A stretch of DNA of 53,443 bases from Pseudomonadota bacterium (lineage in GTDB: Bacteria > CALINM01), in the NCBI GenBank assembly GCA_026415985.1, contig JAOAGA010000003.1:1-53443 (forward strand). The letters are read 5' to 3'. The first letter of the stretch is position 1. The number at the start of each line of letters is the position of its first letter. Under the pieces are notes generated by a model. It was given only the letters and a program-made list of their open reading frames with translations, did no database searches and was not told the origin of the DNA. Position numbers and translations under genes: made by a program. This document shows, piece after piece, positions 41,202 to 52,594 of this stretch.

Positions 41202-42062
41202 ATGCTTAGTAAAGTTCTTATAGCAACCGATCTTTCAGGAACATCCTATAACATGGTTCAATCTCTTAAAGAGTTGAAAAAATTTAATGTTTCCAATCTA
41301 ATTCTTACCCATGTTATTGATTTAAAATATTCTGCCATTGTACCTACGGAGCTTAAGGATGAGTCCCTTATGCTATTAAACAAAGAGGCGGAGATATTAA
41401 CCAATGAGGGTTTTAATGTAACGGTCGATTTAAGGGTAGGTACCTGCTGGAAAGAGATATTGGATTCCGCTAAAGACAACAAAGCTTCAATGGTCATAAT
41501 CGGTTCCCATGGAAAAAGCATAGCGAAAGAGATTGTTTTAGGTAGTGTTACATCGGAACTCATAGAAAACGCTAATCTGCCCGTTCTTGTTCTTAAGATG
41601 AGTGATTTTGATACAGAGAAAAAGGCAAGATTCACCTCCATAAAAATATCTCATCTTTTTGATAATGTTCTTTTTGCTACAGACTTTTCATCGGAAACAG
41701 GGGGGGCAAAAAAGTTCCTCAAGGACAATAAAAATTTCATAAAAGAGCTTACCATCGCCTATGTTCAGGAACCTATTATACTTGAACAACCCATCGAGTT
41801 TGATATAACAGAGTTGGATGCAATAGCTCTGAAAAGACTTGAAGACATTGAAAAAGAGATAGAAATAACATCAAAAAGGGAGTTACTGCACGGACTTCCT
41901 TCCTTAGAGATTACAGACTTGATAAATAATGGTAATTTTTCCCTTGTTGTTATGGGGACCCGTGGGTTAGGACTGGCTTCCCGGCTTCTTTTGGGAAGTA
42001 CATCCCGATATGTAATCAGACATTCAAAAACACCTATACTGATTGTTCCCCAGACAAAATAA
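41202..42062 (+). CDS. Universal stress protein, tandem UspA domains
   Basis: VLIATDLSGTSYNMV...VIIGSHGKSIAKEIVLGSVTSELIENANLPVLVLK and second domain VVMGTRGLGLASRLLLGSTSRYVIRHSKTPILIV. Confidence 0.92.
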   Translation: MLSKVLIATDLSGTSYNMVQSLKELKKFNVSNLILTHVIDLKYSAIVPTELKDESLMLLNKEAEILTNEGFNVTVDLRVGTCWKEILDSAKDNKASMVIIGSHGKSIAKEIVLGSVTSELIENANLPVLVLKMSDFDTEKKARFTSIKISHLFDNVLFATDFSSETGGAKKFLKDNKNFIKELTIAYVQEPIILEQPIEFDITELDAIALKRLEDIEKEIEITSKRELLHGLPSLEITDLINNGNFSLVVMGTRGLGLASRLLLGSTSRYVIRHSKTPILIVPQTK

Positions 42063-42075
42063 GAAGGAGATATAG

Positions 42076-42513
42076 ATGCTTAAATGTGAAAGTTGCGGTG
42101 CCTTACTTAAGCCTAAAAACCCCTTTTTAACCGTTGATATAATAATAGAAGTGGAAGACGGAGTTGTACTTATTGAGAGGAAAAATGAGCCCTATGGATG
42201 GGCTATACCCGGTGGTTTTGTTGATTACGGTGAGACCGTGGAAACGTCGGCAAAAAGAGAGGCTAAAGAGGAGACTAATCTGGATATAGCCAATCTTTTT
42301 TTGTTTGGCGTTTATTCGGATCCTAAAAGAGACCCCCGATTTCATACCGTATCTGTGGTTTTTGTAGCTACTGCCAGAGGTGACCAGCTCATTGCAGGAG
42401 ACGATGCGAAAAATGCTAAAATTTTTAAAGAGAATGAGCTACCAGAAAATATAGTCTTCGACCATAAAAAGATATTGAAGGATTATTTCAGGTGGAAGAG
42501 GTCATGGATATGA
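42076..42513 (+). CDS. NUDIX hydrolase with N-terminal Cys pair
   Basis: Nudix box [27 protein letters not shown]-terminal CESC. Confidence 0.92.
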   Translation: MLKCESCGALLKPKNPFLTVDIIIEVEDGVVLIERKNEPYGWAIPGGFVDYGETVETSAKREAKEETNLDIANLFLFGVYSDPKRDPRFHTVSVVFVATARGDQLIAGDDAKNAKIFKENELPENIVFDHKKILKDYFRWKRSWI

Positions 42514-42520
42514 CCTTTTA

Positions 42521-43171
42521 TTAAAGCCTTGTAAGTTTTATAATTCCATCGTTTGTTCCAAGAAGGAGTAATATATCGTCTTCTTTTATCTTGTCTTCTC
42601 CTGAGGGGTTTATGATAAGGTCATTGCCTCTTCTGATAGCTAAAATATTAACATTAAAGCTTTTTCTGAGCTGAAGTTCCTTTAATGACTTATCTACAAA
42701 AGATTTCGGGGTGTTTATCTCAAAAATTCCGTGTTTTGGTGTCAGGGGTATCTCTTCAAGTACATTTTTCATAAGCAAGGAGTGGGAGACTCTTATTGCC
42801 ATATCTCTTTCAGGATAGACAACCCTTGTAACACCAATTTTTTCGAGAAGTTTTCCGTGTAATGGTGTTACCGCCTTTGCAATGATATTTTTTATGCCCA
42901 AATCAATAAGAACCATAACTACTATAAGGTTTGCTTCCACATTCTGACCAATACTAACAATTGCAACATCAACGTTTGCTATCCCTGCCTCTTTCATCGC
43001 CTTTTCATCCATCGCATCAAGGATATAAGTTTGAGTTACAAAATCTGAAAGTTCACGAACATTCTCTTCTTCTCTGTCGATGGCTATTACTTCTGCACCA
43101 AGCTCAGCTAATGTCTTGGCTACATGAAAGCCAAATCTTCCCAATCCTATTACTGCAAATGTTTTTTTCAT
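42521..43171 (-). CDS. Trk/Ktr K+ uptake regulatory subunit (TrkA family)
   Basis: FAVIGLGRFGFHVAKTLAELGAEVIAIDREEENV, RCK_C; adjacent to the TrkH-type gene. Confidence 0.93.
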   Translation of the reverse strand: MKKTFAVIGLGRFGFHVAKTLAELGAEVIAIDREEENVRELSDFVTQTYILDAMDEKAMKEAGIANVDVAIVSIGQNVEANLIVVMVLIDLGIKNIIAKAVTPLHGKLLEKIGVTRVVYPERDMAIRVSHSLLMKNVLEEIPLTPKHGIFEINTPKSFVDKSLKELQLRKSFNVNILAIRRGNDLIINPSGEDKIKEDDILLLLGTNDGIIKLTRL

Positions 43172-44523
43172 ATCAGTATCCTCGCTTCTGGATATTTAAT
43201 TCTTGCCTCTTTTGGCTTTTTTGACAAAGCAATTACAAAGCTTATCAGCCCTATCTTTCCGATAAACATCGTTGCCATTATAATAATTTTACCAAGAACG
43301 GTAAAGTTTGCCGATAAACTCAAAACATCGCCATTTCCGACAGAAAGACCAACCGTTGAAAAGGCAGAGATTACCTCGAAGAGGGAACGAGTAAAGGTAA
43401 CATTTTCAAGTTTGCTAATAAAAATTGCGACAAAGGTAATGTAAAGAAAAGAAAAACTAAAGATAACAAGAGCTTTATATACCTGTTCAACGTTTATCTT
43501 CCTGAAATTGAAGTTAACGGTATTGCTTCCTTTTACATAGTTTACTATTGCCAGGAAAATTACTGTTATAGTTGTAGTTTTTATACCACCGCCTGTTGAG
43601 CCCGGCGATGCACCGACAAACATAAGTGCAGACATAATACTTAGTGTTGCATCGGTAAAACCAGACAAATCTACTGTATTAAAACCAGCAGTTCTTGTGG
43701 AGATACTATGGAACAGGGCGGAAATTATTCTGTCGATCCAGTTATATTTCCATAAACCGGAGTTATTGGAATATTCAAAGATGATAATAAGCATAGCACC
43801 AAAAAAAATTAGGTATAGAGAAGAAAAGCAGGCAATAAGAGAATGATTTGATATCCTTTTAACCTCTTTTCTTAAAAAGAGATAAAAGTCATTTATAACA
43901 AAAAACCCAAGCCCGCCTATTATTATTAAAGAGGCTATGGTGACATTAACTATCAGGTTATGTTGATAGTCCAACAGATTATTGGGAAAAAGAGAAAATC
44001 CCGCATTGTTAAAGGCAGAAATAGAATGAAAAATACTGAGCTTGATTGCGGAAAATATGTTATTGCCCCTTAAAAAACCAAAAAAAAGAATTATTGCCCC
44101 TAACATCTCGATAATTATTACAAATAAAAAAACCCTTGTCAGGAACCTAATCAAACCACCCGCTCCGGGATAGTTGAGAGATTCTGCAAGAATAAGTCTG
44201 TCTTTAAAACTTATCTTCTGTCTGAAGGTTAGAAGAAAGAAGGTGGTAAAGGTCATATATCCTAAACCGCCTATATGTATGAGCAAAAGGATAATAAACT
44301 TACCGAAGGGAGTAAAATCCTTTGGAGTATTCAGAACAATTAAGCCCGTATCAGTTATAGCGGATACAGTTGTAAATAATGCGTCTAAGTAATTGATGGG
44401 TTTAGTTGTTGAAATCGGCAGGAATAAAATAACGGAACCCAAAAAGATAATTAAAAGATAGGATAATAAAATAATCCTTGGTGGTGAAGAAAATATATCA
44501 TCGATGAATTTTTTTATTACCAT
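43168..44523 (-). CDS. TrkH/KtrB-type K+ uptake permease
   Basis: Polytopic; FTTVSAITDTGLIVLNT, ISAFNNAGFSLF, ISTRTAGFNTVDLSG, ISAFSTVGLSVGNG pore repeats. Confidence 0.93.
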   Translation of the reverse strand: MVIKKFIDDIFSSPPRIILLSYLLIIFLGSVILFLPISTTKPINYLDALFTTVSAITDTGLIVLNTPKDFTPFGKFIILLLIHIGGLGYMTFTTFFLLTFRQKISFKDRLILAESLNYPGAGGLIRFLTRVFLFVIIIEMLGAIILFFGFLRGNNIFSAIKLSIFHSISAFNNAGFSLFPNNLLDYQHNLIVNVTIASLIIIGGLGFFVINDFYLFLRKEVKRISNHSLIACFSSLYLIFFGAMLIIIFEYSNNSGLWKYNWIDRIISALFHSISTRTAGFNTVDLSGFTDATLSIMSALMFVGASPGSTGGGIKTTTITVIFLAIVNYVKGSNTVNFNFRKINVEQVYKALVIFSFSFLYITFVAIFISKLENVTFTRSLFEVISAFSTVGLSVGNGDVLSLSANFTVLGKIIIMATMFIGKIGLISFVIALSKKPKEARIKYPEARILI

Positions 44524-44601
44524 AGCATTTTATTTTAAAACCTTTAAGTTTTTTTGCAACCGTTAATTGAAAAAAAGATAAAAATATGACAGTATAAAGA
44601 T

Positions 44602-45504
44602 ATGAAAAATATCGTTGAAGGATCTGACATAGTTAAAAATTATGGCTCCTTTCCTGCGCTGAGGGGGATAAACTTTTTTGTAAAAGAAGGAGAGATTGTA
44701 GCTTTTTTAGGGCCTAATGGTGCAGGAAAAACTACGTTGATTAAACTAATCACCTGCACCTCAAAGATAACAAGTGGCAGGCTTTCGGTTTTTGGCAAAG
44801 ATATATCAGGTAATGAAAGATTTATAAAATCCATGATAGGAGTTGTTCCACAGGATAACAATTTAGATCCCGATTTTACCGTTGAAGAGAATCTCTTTGT
44901 TTACTCAAGATATTTTTTCATGAAAAAAAATTACGCAAGAAAGATCATCGATGATTTATTAAGTTTTGTCAGTCTCAGTGATAAAAAAGATGTTAATGTT
45001 CAGGATTTATCTGGTGGGATGAAAAGGAGACTGATTATTGCAAGAAGTTTAATAAATGATCCTCAGTTAGTTATTCTTGATGAGCCGACAACAGGTCTCG
45101 ATCCTCAGGCAAGAAGACATATATGGGAGAAAATTATTGAGCTTAAGAGGATGGGAAAGACAGTAATACTTACAACCCATTATATGGAAGAGGCAGAAAG
45201 TCTTTGTGATAGAGTATATATAATGGATTTGGGAAAGATAATTCTTGAAGGAAGTCCAAAGAACCTTATAGAAAACTATTTGGGAGAAGAAACAGTTGAG
45301 ATTTTTAACTGTGAGGAGAGACTGATATCTTCTTTTCCCGGGAAGAAGACCTTTTTTAAAGACAGGGTCTACATACATCACAAAGACAAAAGGGAGATAT
45401 TAGAAAGGCTTATGGCACTTTGTAACGATGCACAATTTGTTGTAAGGCCGTCAAACTTAGAAGACCTCTTTATATATCTGACCGGAAAGGAACTAAAAGA
45501 GTAA
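44602..45504 (+). CDS. ABC-2 type transporter ATP-binding protein (NodI/DrrA-like)
   Basis: FLGPNGAGKTTLIKLIT, LSGGMKRRLIIARSLINDPQLVILDEPTTGLDPQARRHIW. Confidence 0.93.
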   Translation: MKNIVEGSDIVKNYGSFPALRGINFFVKEGEIVAFLGPNGAGKTTLIKLITCTSKITSGRLSVFGKDISGNERFIKSMIGVVPQDNNLDPDFTVEENLFVYSRYFFMKKNYARKIIDDLLSFVSLSDKKDVNVQDLSGGMKRRLIIARSLINDPQLVILDEPTTGLDPQARRHIWEKIIELKRMGKTVILTTHYMEEAESLCDRVYIMDLGKIILEGSPKNLIENYLGEETVEIFNCEERLISSFPGKKTFFKDRVYIHHKDKREILERLMALCNDAQFVVRPSNLEDLFIYLTGKELKE

Positions 45505-46262
45505 TGCTTAGATTTGGTTTTATACCTGTTTGGAAAAGAAACAGAGATGTCTTTATTAAACTTTTTTGGGTAAATTTTTTATTACCGCTTTTAGAACCGG
45601 TCTTTTATATCTTTGCCTTCGGATATGGATTAGGTGCCTTTGTGAGAGAGATAAACGGTTTTCCATATAAAGTGTTTATTACCCCTGCGATTATTTCTAT
45701 GGCGGTCTTAAACTCATCGTTTTTTTATACCACCTATTCGAGTTTTGTTAAGATGATATTCCAAAAAACATTCGATGCAATTATAGTAACACCTGTAAGT
45801 ATTGAAGATGTAGTGATAGGTGAAATTTTATGGGGGACAACAAGAGGTATTGTTAGTGGATTGATTGTAATGACACTATTTCTTATACTTGGTCTTATAA
45901 AGGTATTTCACTTTTTGGTATTTCTGCCTGTAATATTGGTTTTAAGCTTTACCTTCTCAAGTTTAGGTATGTTTTTTACCGCTACTGTAAAAAATATAGA
46001 ATCTTTTAATTTCCCTATTTTCCTATATTTCACTCCAATGATGTTTTTCTCGGGAACATTTTTTCCTTTGAGTAATATCGATGAGAAGGTAGTTTTTACT
46101 AGCAAAATTATTTTTCCTTTGTCCTTCAGTGTAGATGCTTTAAGAAGTAGTTACCTCGACTTTACCCTTGCTAAACTATTTTTGGGTTTTGTTCCTGTAA
46201 TACATGGTTTAGTGTTTTTCCTAATGTCAATAAAAATTATGTCTAAAAAACTGATAAAATAG
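45504..46262 (+). CDS. ABC-2 type transporter permease (NodJ/DrrB-like)
   Basis: Polytopic, LEPVFYIFAFGYGLG, FFSGTFFPLSNI; overlaps the ATPase stop. Confidence 0.88.
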   Translation: MLRFGFIPVWKRNRDVFIKLFWVNFLLPLLEPVFYIFAFGYGLGAFVREINGFPYKVFITPAIISMAVLNSSFFYTTYSSFVKMIFQKTFDAIIVTPVSIEDVVIGEILWGTTRGIVSGLIVMTLFLILGLIKVFHFLVFLPVILVLSFTFSSLGMFFTATVKNIESFNFPIFLYFTPMMFFSGTFFPLSNIDEKVVFTSKIIFPLSFSVDALRSSYLDFTLAKLFLGFVPVIHGLVFFLMSIKIMSKKLIK

Positions 46263-46270
46263 GGGGATTA

Positions 46271-46972
46271 GTGAATATTTCTGATGATTTGAGAAAAACC
46301 TTATTGTTTTCAGGGCTTTCAGAGGAGGATCTGAAAGAAATTGCTAAGATAGTGATAGTTAAAGAGTATCCAAAAAAATCTATTATCTTTTCTGAAGGAG
46401 ATGAGGCAAAAGGTTTCTACATTCTCCTGTCGGGGATGGTTAAGATTTATAGAATTTCCACCGATAGCAGAGAACAAATCTTACATATTATCAACCCCGG
46501 AGAAACCTTTGCTGAAGCGGCTATTTTCATAGGAAAAAACTATCCTGCCTTTGCGGAGACCATACTGGATAGCAGGTTAGCCTATATTGACAAAAAAATT
46601 TTTTTAAAGACCCTTGAAAAAAACTCCAAGATAGCATTAAATCTGATAATAAGTTTATCGATGCTTTTAAAGAAGGTAGTTGATCTTGTTGACAATGTCT
46701 CTCTTAAAAATGTCGATGCCCGACTGGCAGAGTTCCTCATAGAGGAAGCCATAAGAAAAGGTAAAAAGATTGACGATTATATAGAGATTGAGCTAAATAT
46801 TACAAAGACTGAACTTGCCAAGAAGTTAGGGACAGTAAACGAGACCCTCTCAAGATCTTTAAGAAAGTTAAGAGAAAAAGGGATAATTGATGCTGAAAAA
46901 AATAAGGTTTACATCTTCGAGCTTGAGAAACTTCAGGAGATAAAAACCTTAGGAAGTCTTAGGATTGATTAA
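46271..46972 (+). CDS. Crp/Fnr family transcriptional regulator
   Basis: cNMP-binding-like fold (IIFSEGDEAKGFYILLSGMVKIYRIS), HTH ITKTELAKKLGTVNETLSRSLRKLREKGII. GTG start. Confidence 0.92.
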   Translation: MNISDDLRKTLLFSGLSEEDLKEIAKIVIVKEYPKKSIIFSEGDEAKGFYILLSGMVKIYRISTDSREQILHIINPGETFAEAAIFIGKNYPAFAETILDSRLAYIDKKIFLKTLEKNSKIALNLIISLSMLLKKVVDLVDNVSLKNVDARLAEFLIEEAIRKGKKIDDYIEIELNITKTELAKKLGTVNETLSRSLRKLREKGIIDAEKNKVYIFELEKLQEIKTLGSLRID

Positions 46973-47022
46973 ACAATAATTTTCTTTGACAGAATTTAAA
47001 GTAAGTTTAATAATAAATAAAA

Positions 47023-47094
47023 GGGCGATTAACTCAGAGGGAGAGTGCTACCTTCACACGGTAGAAGTCACTGGTTCGAATCCAGTATCGCCCA
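47023..47094 (+). tRNA. tRNA-Val (anticodon CAC)
   Basis: GGGCGAT/ATCGCCC acceptor stem, CTACC-TTCACAC-GGTAG anticodon arm, ACTGG-TTCGAAT-CCAGT T-arm; CCA not encoded. Confidence 0.93.
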
Positions 47095-47099
47095 TTTAA

Positions 47100-47171
47100 A
47101 GCCATCGGGGGGATTTGAACCCCCGACCTGCTGATTACGAATCAGCTGCACTGCCACTGTGCTACGATGGC
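47100..47171 (-). tRNA. tRNA-Thr (anticodon CGT)
   Basis: Reverse strand: GCCATCG...CGATGGC acceptor, GCTGA-TTCGTAA-TCAGC anticodon arm, GGGGG-TTCAAAT-CCCCC T-arm; CCA not encoded. Confidence 0.93.
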
Positions 47172-47236
47172 ATTGCTAAAAATTATATCATAAAACCTTT
47201 ATTTTTTAAATTTTTTATAAAAGGTTTCTAACAATA

Positions 47237-47267
47237 AAAAAGCCGAAGGTTAAGCCTTCGGCTTTTT
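47237..47267 (-). terminator. Rho-independent terminator of groESL
   Basis: aaaaaaGCCGAAGGttaagCCTTCGGCttttt; U-run on the minus strand, so it fits groEL transcription. Confidence 0.88.
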
Positions 47268-47291
47268 CGTAACTGAATTGTTTTGCCGATA

Positions 47292-48908
<1,617 letters not shown>

Positions 48909-48942
48909 CTATCATTCCTCCTTTCAATTTTTTAATTTTTTT

Positions 48943-49239
48943 TTATTTTTTTTCGATAATACCAAGAATATCATCTTCTCTCATAATGAGATACTCTTCG
49001 CCATCAATCTTAATCTCATTGCCTGCATATTTACCGAATATTACGATGTCGCCGACCTTAACTTCCATAGGTATCTTCTGACCATTTTCGAGTATTCTTC
49101 CGTTACCTACCGCGATTACCTCTCCTTCCTGTGGTTTTTCTTTTGCGGTATCGGGTATTATAATACCGCTTTTTGTCTTTTCTTCTTCAGGTAGTCTTTT
49201 GACAATAATTCTGTCGTGTAGTGGTCTTACTTTGCTCAT
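48943..49239 (-). CDS. groES: Co-chaperonin GroES
   Basis: [48 protein letters not shown] at 49239 preferred, with an upstream SD. Confidence 0.98.
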   Translation of the reverse strand: MSKVRPLHDRIIVKRLPEEEKTKSGIIIPDTAKEKPQEGEVIAVGNGRILENGQKIPMEVKVGDIVIFGKYAGNEIKIDGEEYLIMREDDILGIIEKK

Positions 49240-49274
49240 AGTGCACCTCTCCTTTCTATAGTTTTTTTTGTTTG

Positions 49275-49301
49275 TTAGCACTCAAAACTTTTAAGTGCTA
49301 A
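49275..49301. promoter_or_regulatory. CIRCE element (HrcA operator), one mismatch in the distal arm
   Basis: TTAGCACTC-N9-AAGTGCTAA versus consensus TTAGCACTC-N9-GAGTGCTAA, upstream of groES. Confidence 0.9.
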
Positions 49302-49302
49302 T

Positions 49303-49331
49303 AAGATAATTACTCTTTAGGTTTTTGTCAA
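49303..49331 (-). promoter_or_regulatory. groES: groESL sigma70-type promoter TTGACA-17-TATCTT
   Basis: Reverse strand TTGACA (49331-49326), TATCTT (49308-49303), immediately preceding CIRCE. Confidence 0.75.
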
Positions 49332-49352
49332 GAGGGGGGATAAAAATTTTTT

Positions 49353-50687
49353 TTAATCTCTTAAATGTTCCTGAACTTCTATGTCTTGCCAGGTAGCACT
49401 TACAGTGCCGACAATAATAACTTTCTGATTAGTTTCTTCGTCAACAGGTTTTTGGGATAGATCATAAATTTTAGGTTTCTCCAGCTTGGTTCCGAATATG
49501 TCATAAATTACCTTGATTACCGGTTCATCGGGCGATGAAGGGTTGGGGCTTGATACTATAGCTGTTTCTCCTGTATTAAGTTTTACCAGAGTGCCCTGTG
49601 GATATATGCCAAGCATTTTTATAAAGGCCTTAAGATAGTTTGGTTCAAAACTAACCCCTGCCATTCTCGTCATAAACTCAAGGGCTTCTCTTGGCTCATG
49701 GCATCTTTGATATACCCTGTGGGTTGTCATGGCATCATAGCAGTCACAGATAGAAAGAATCATACTTGCGGGATGGAGTTTATATTCCTTTGTAACCTCC
49801 GGATAACCTGTTAGATTGTATTTCATATGATGCTCAAGGGCTACTCTTAATACAACCTCCGATACACCTTCCATTTTTTTCAGTGTTTCGTAACCAGTAA
49901 CGGGATGTTTTTTCATCTGCTCCCATTCTTCATCGGTTAGCTTATCTGGTTTTAAAACTATTTTAGGGTCAATGGAGACCTTTCCGATATCGTGAAGCAT
50001 TGCTGCAGTCCCCATCTCTCTTAACAGATCGGGCCTTATCTTTAATGTTTCCCCCAGTGCCAGTGAAAGTATTGTTACATTAACAGAGTGGTGAAAAAGA
50101 TAGTCATCATAGCTTTTTATAAGGCTTAAACCAATCATTGTCTGTTTATCTTTAAGGACCATATCAACCATTTTTCCGACAACGCTTTTTACCTCATCGG
50201 CCTTTGGAATTCTTCCCATCCTGACTTCGGAGATAACATTTTTTACCACATCTATCGCTTCTGTATAGACCTTTTCGGCAGTCTTTTTAATGTCCTCCGA
50301 TTCAATAGAATGAAAAACAATGTTTTCAGAGAACTCATCGGACAGAATCTCCTCTTTAATTAGGGCAACCTTAGTTACAAAATCTTCCCATTCCTTGAAA
50401 GTGATATTTTTTAAAATCTTCAGGTTGTCTTTGTTTTTAACCTTAAAGACATTCATTATATAATCCCACATATTTTCAGAGGGTAGGGGGATATTCTGGA
50501 CCCAGATTAGACCCTCAATTGATGATATATTCACTTCATCAGATTCTTTGAAAAAGTTTGACAGCATCTCGTAGGATCTTTTTATAGGTTGGGCTACATA
50601 AGGATGCCCCTTTGGATAAAAACTGAAGTTTTTCAGAGATGAGTTAAGTTGCTGAATAAAACTTTCGCATTCTTTTAAACTTGGCAT
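49353..50687 (-). CDS. HD-GYP domain protein (candidate cyclic-di-GMP phosphodiesterase) with N-terminal FYPxGHP domain
   Basis: LHDIGKVSIDPKIVLKPDKLTDEEWEQMKKHPVTGYETLKK, LEHHMKYNLTGYP, ICDCYDAMTTHRVYQ. Confidence 0.9.
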   Translation of the reverse strand: MPSLKECESFIQQLNSSLKNFSFYPKGHPYVAQPIKRSYEMLSNFFKESDEVNISSIEGLIWVQNIPLPSENMWDYIMNVFKVKNKDNLKILKNITFKEWEDFVTKVALIKEEILSDEFSENIVFHSIESEDIKKTAEKVYTEAIDVVKNVISEVRMGRIPKADEVKSVVGKMVDMVLKDKQTMIGLSLIKSYDDYLFHHSVNVTILSLALGETLKIRPDLLREMGTAAMLHDIGKVSIDPKIVLKPDKLTDEEWEQMKKHPVTGYETLKKMEGVSEVVLRVALEHHMKYNLTGYPEVTKEYKLHPASMILSICDCYDAMTTHRVYQRCHEPREALEFMTRMAGVSFEPNYLKAFIKMLGIYPQGTLVKLNTGETAIVSSPNPSSPDEPVIKVIYDIFGTKLEKPKIYDLSQKPVDEETNQKVIIVGTVSATWQDIEVQEHLRD

Positions 50688-50688
50688 A

Positions 50689-52269
50689 TCAGATCCTTAT
50701 TTTTTGTAAGGCATCGAATGCCTTTTCTCTTATCTCAATATCAGAATCTCTTATGAGTTTCTCAAGAACTTTTTCCGTATCCTGTCCTTTAATCTCAGAA
50801 AGTCCTTCTATGGCATTCAGCCTTAATATCTTATTGTTTGCTTTGTTAAAAAAGGTCTTTTTTGTAGCATAATCCTTTAAAACTTCAAAAGCCACTTTAT
50901 TACCAATCCTGCCTATAGCCAGAAGGGCTTCTTTTTTTATCGATGGATTACTATTTATACTCAACTCGTTAATTATCTCAGGAAGAGAACCTTCATCTTT
51001 TAATATTCCTAATGAAAAAATTACTAACTGCTTTACATCATCTCCTTCCTTTTTTAACATCTCTCTAAGGTATTTAAGTGATTCCCTGCCCGGTATCCGG
51101 GCTAAAGTTTTGACCAATTCTTTTCTAACCCTAACATCAGGATGATCCATGAGCTTTTTAAGATCCTGAAGGTATTTTTCCTGCCCTGCAAACCCCAGAA
51201 TGGTGAGCATATTTCTGACTACAAACCATCTCTCGTCATCTAAGTAATATATAACCCTTTCAAAGGCTTTTTCACCTAATTTTGTTATCTCGTTAATTAT
51301 AAAACGCCTTTCTTTTATATCATTAGAAGATGTAAGCCTTTCCAAGATTACATCAACCGCATTAATTCCCAACACGGAAATAATAGTGTGAATCTTGTTT
51401 AGCAGTTCATCCTTTCCCTGATTCGTAATCATTATGTCAATGAGCCTTTTAATTTTTTTCGTGTTAAGTTTGTCTCTGACGAAGGCTTCCGCCTCTTTTC
51501 TGATACCGAAAACTACTGAAGTGTCTTTTGCATCAAGGGAAAGATGGTGAAAAATGTCTATGGTAAGTTTGTCATTTTCCTCGCTTCTGTTTACAATATT
51601 GTCAATATCTTTTAAATTTTCTATATAAAGGCCAGCATTATTATTTTTCTTGATGTCTGTAAGAGCCGTTTTAATTCTTTCCCATAACTCTTCGTCAGTT
51701 TCTTTCTTTTTTTCTGTCTTGCCTGCACCCTCAAAATTTTTATTTATAACATTCAGATTGAGGTCATCCAAACTAAAGACAGGCTTTTCAGATGTTTGAT
51801 TTTCTGAAGTAATTTCAACGCCTTTTTGTGATTTAATCTCCATATGTTTTGCAAATTGTCTTTCCGATAGGGCAATATTTTCTATATTTCTGCTATCAAT
51901 AATATTTTCAAGTCCTCCCGCTGAGAATATGGTGTTCATATCCATTGTAAGGATATTGAGAAAATCATATAACTCTTCTCCTGAGACCTTGCAGTTGAAA
52001 ATTATCCTGTTTACCCTCCTTAAAAAGAGGGTTTGAAGAAACTCTCTGATTAGCGGGTTTGTCAGCGTGACCTTTGTATTCCTGACAAGAAAGTGGTCTT
52101 TGGCAATCTCAATCTCCAATCTGTCTCCGGAGCATAGGGTACCTATATCACTGGCGATTTTATTAAGGGCCTTATTAAGGGATGGATGTCCTTCGGGATA
52201 GAAAGAAATTACTTTAACTGCTTTGGCAAGGTCAAGGATAATATTCTCGAAAATGGTTATATTAAACAT
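50689..52269 (-). CDS. HEAT-repeat protein with N-terminal FYPxGHP domain
   Basis: C-terminal repeats such as VRKELVKTLARIPGRESLKYLREMLKKEGDDVKQLVIFSLGILKDEGSLPEIINEL; N-terminus VISFYPEGHPSLNKALNKIA. Confidence 0.85.
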   Translation of the reverse strand: MFNITIFENIILDLAKAVKVISFYPEGHPSLNKALNKIASDIGTLCSGDRLEIEIAKDHFLVRNTKVTLTNPLIREFLQTLFLRRVNRIIFNCKVSGEELYDFLNILTMDMNTIFSAGGLENIIDSRNIENIALSERQFAKHMEIKSQKGVEITSENQTSEKPVFSLDDLNLNVINKNFEGAGKTEKKKETDEELWERIKTALTDIKKNNNAGLYIENLKDIDNIVNRSEENDKLTIDIFHHLSLDAKDTSVVFGIRKEAEAFVRDKLNTKKIKRLIDIMITNQGKDELLNKIHTIISVLGINAVDVILERLTSSNDIKERRFIINEITKLGEKAFERVIYYLDDERWFVVRNMLTILGFAGQEKYLQDLKKLMDHPDVRVRKELVKTLARIPGRESLKYLREMLKKEGDDVKQLVIFSLGILKDEGSLPEIINELSINSNPSIKKEALLAIGRIGNKVAFEVLKDYATKKTFFNKANNKILRLNAIEGLSEIKGQDTEKVLEKLIRDSDIEIREKAFDALQKIRI

Positions 52270-52399
52270 AAATTATTAATTATTGAATTTAACAGAAAAA
52301 CTCAATAAGGTCAATTGTTTTAGTTACATAAAATTTTTATTGCCTTGAATGCATAATTTTTGTAAAATAAACTTTCTAAATTTTAATGAGAGGTGTGTT

Positions 52400-52594
52400 A
52401 TGTCAAGGAACTGTGAGATATGTGGTAAGGGACCTCAGGTTGGCAACAATGTCAGCCATGCAAATAACAAGACAAAAAGGATATTTTATCCAAATTTACA
52501 GAACGTAAAGGCGCTTCTGCCCGGCGGGCAGGTGAAAAAGATTAAGGTTTGCACAACCTGCATCAAATCAGGAAAAGTTAATAAGGCGGTTTAG
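52400..52594 (+). CDS. rpmB: 50S ribosomal protein L28 (Cys-containing, zinc-ribbon form)
   Basis: [37 protein letters not shown]...[15 protein letters not shown] at 52400 follows GAGAGGTG. Confidence 0.95.
   Translation: MSRNCEICGKGPQVGNNVSHANNKTKRIFYPNLQNVKALLPGGQVKKIKVCTTCIKSGKVNKAV

Noticed and set aside
43124-43444. Plus-strand 106-aa ORF overlapping trkA/trkH
   Set aside because: Antisense to clear Trk genes.
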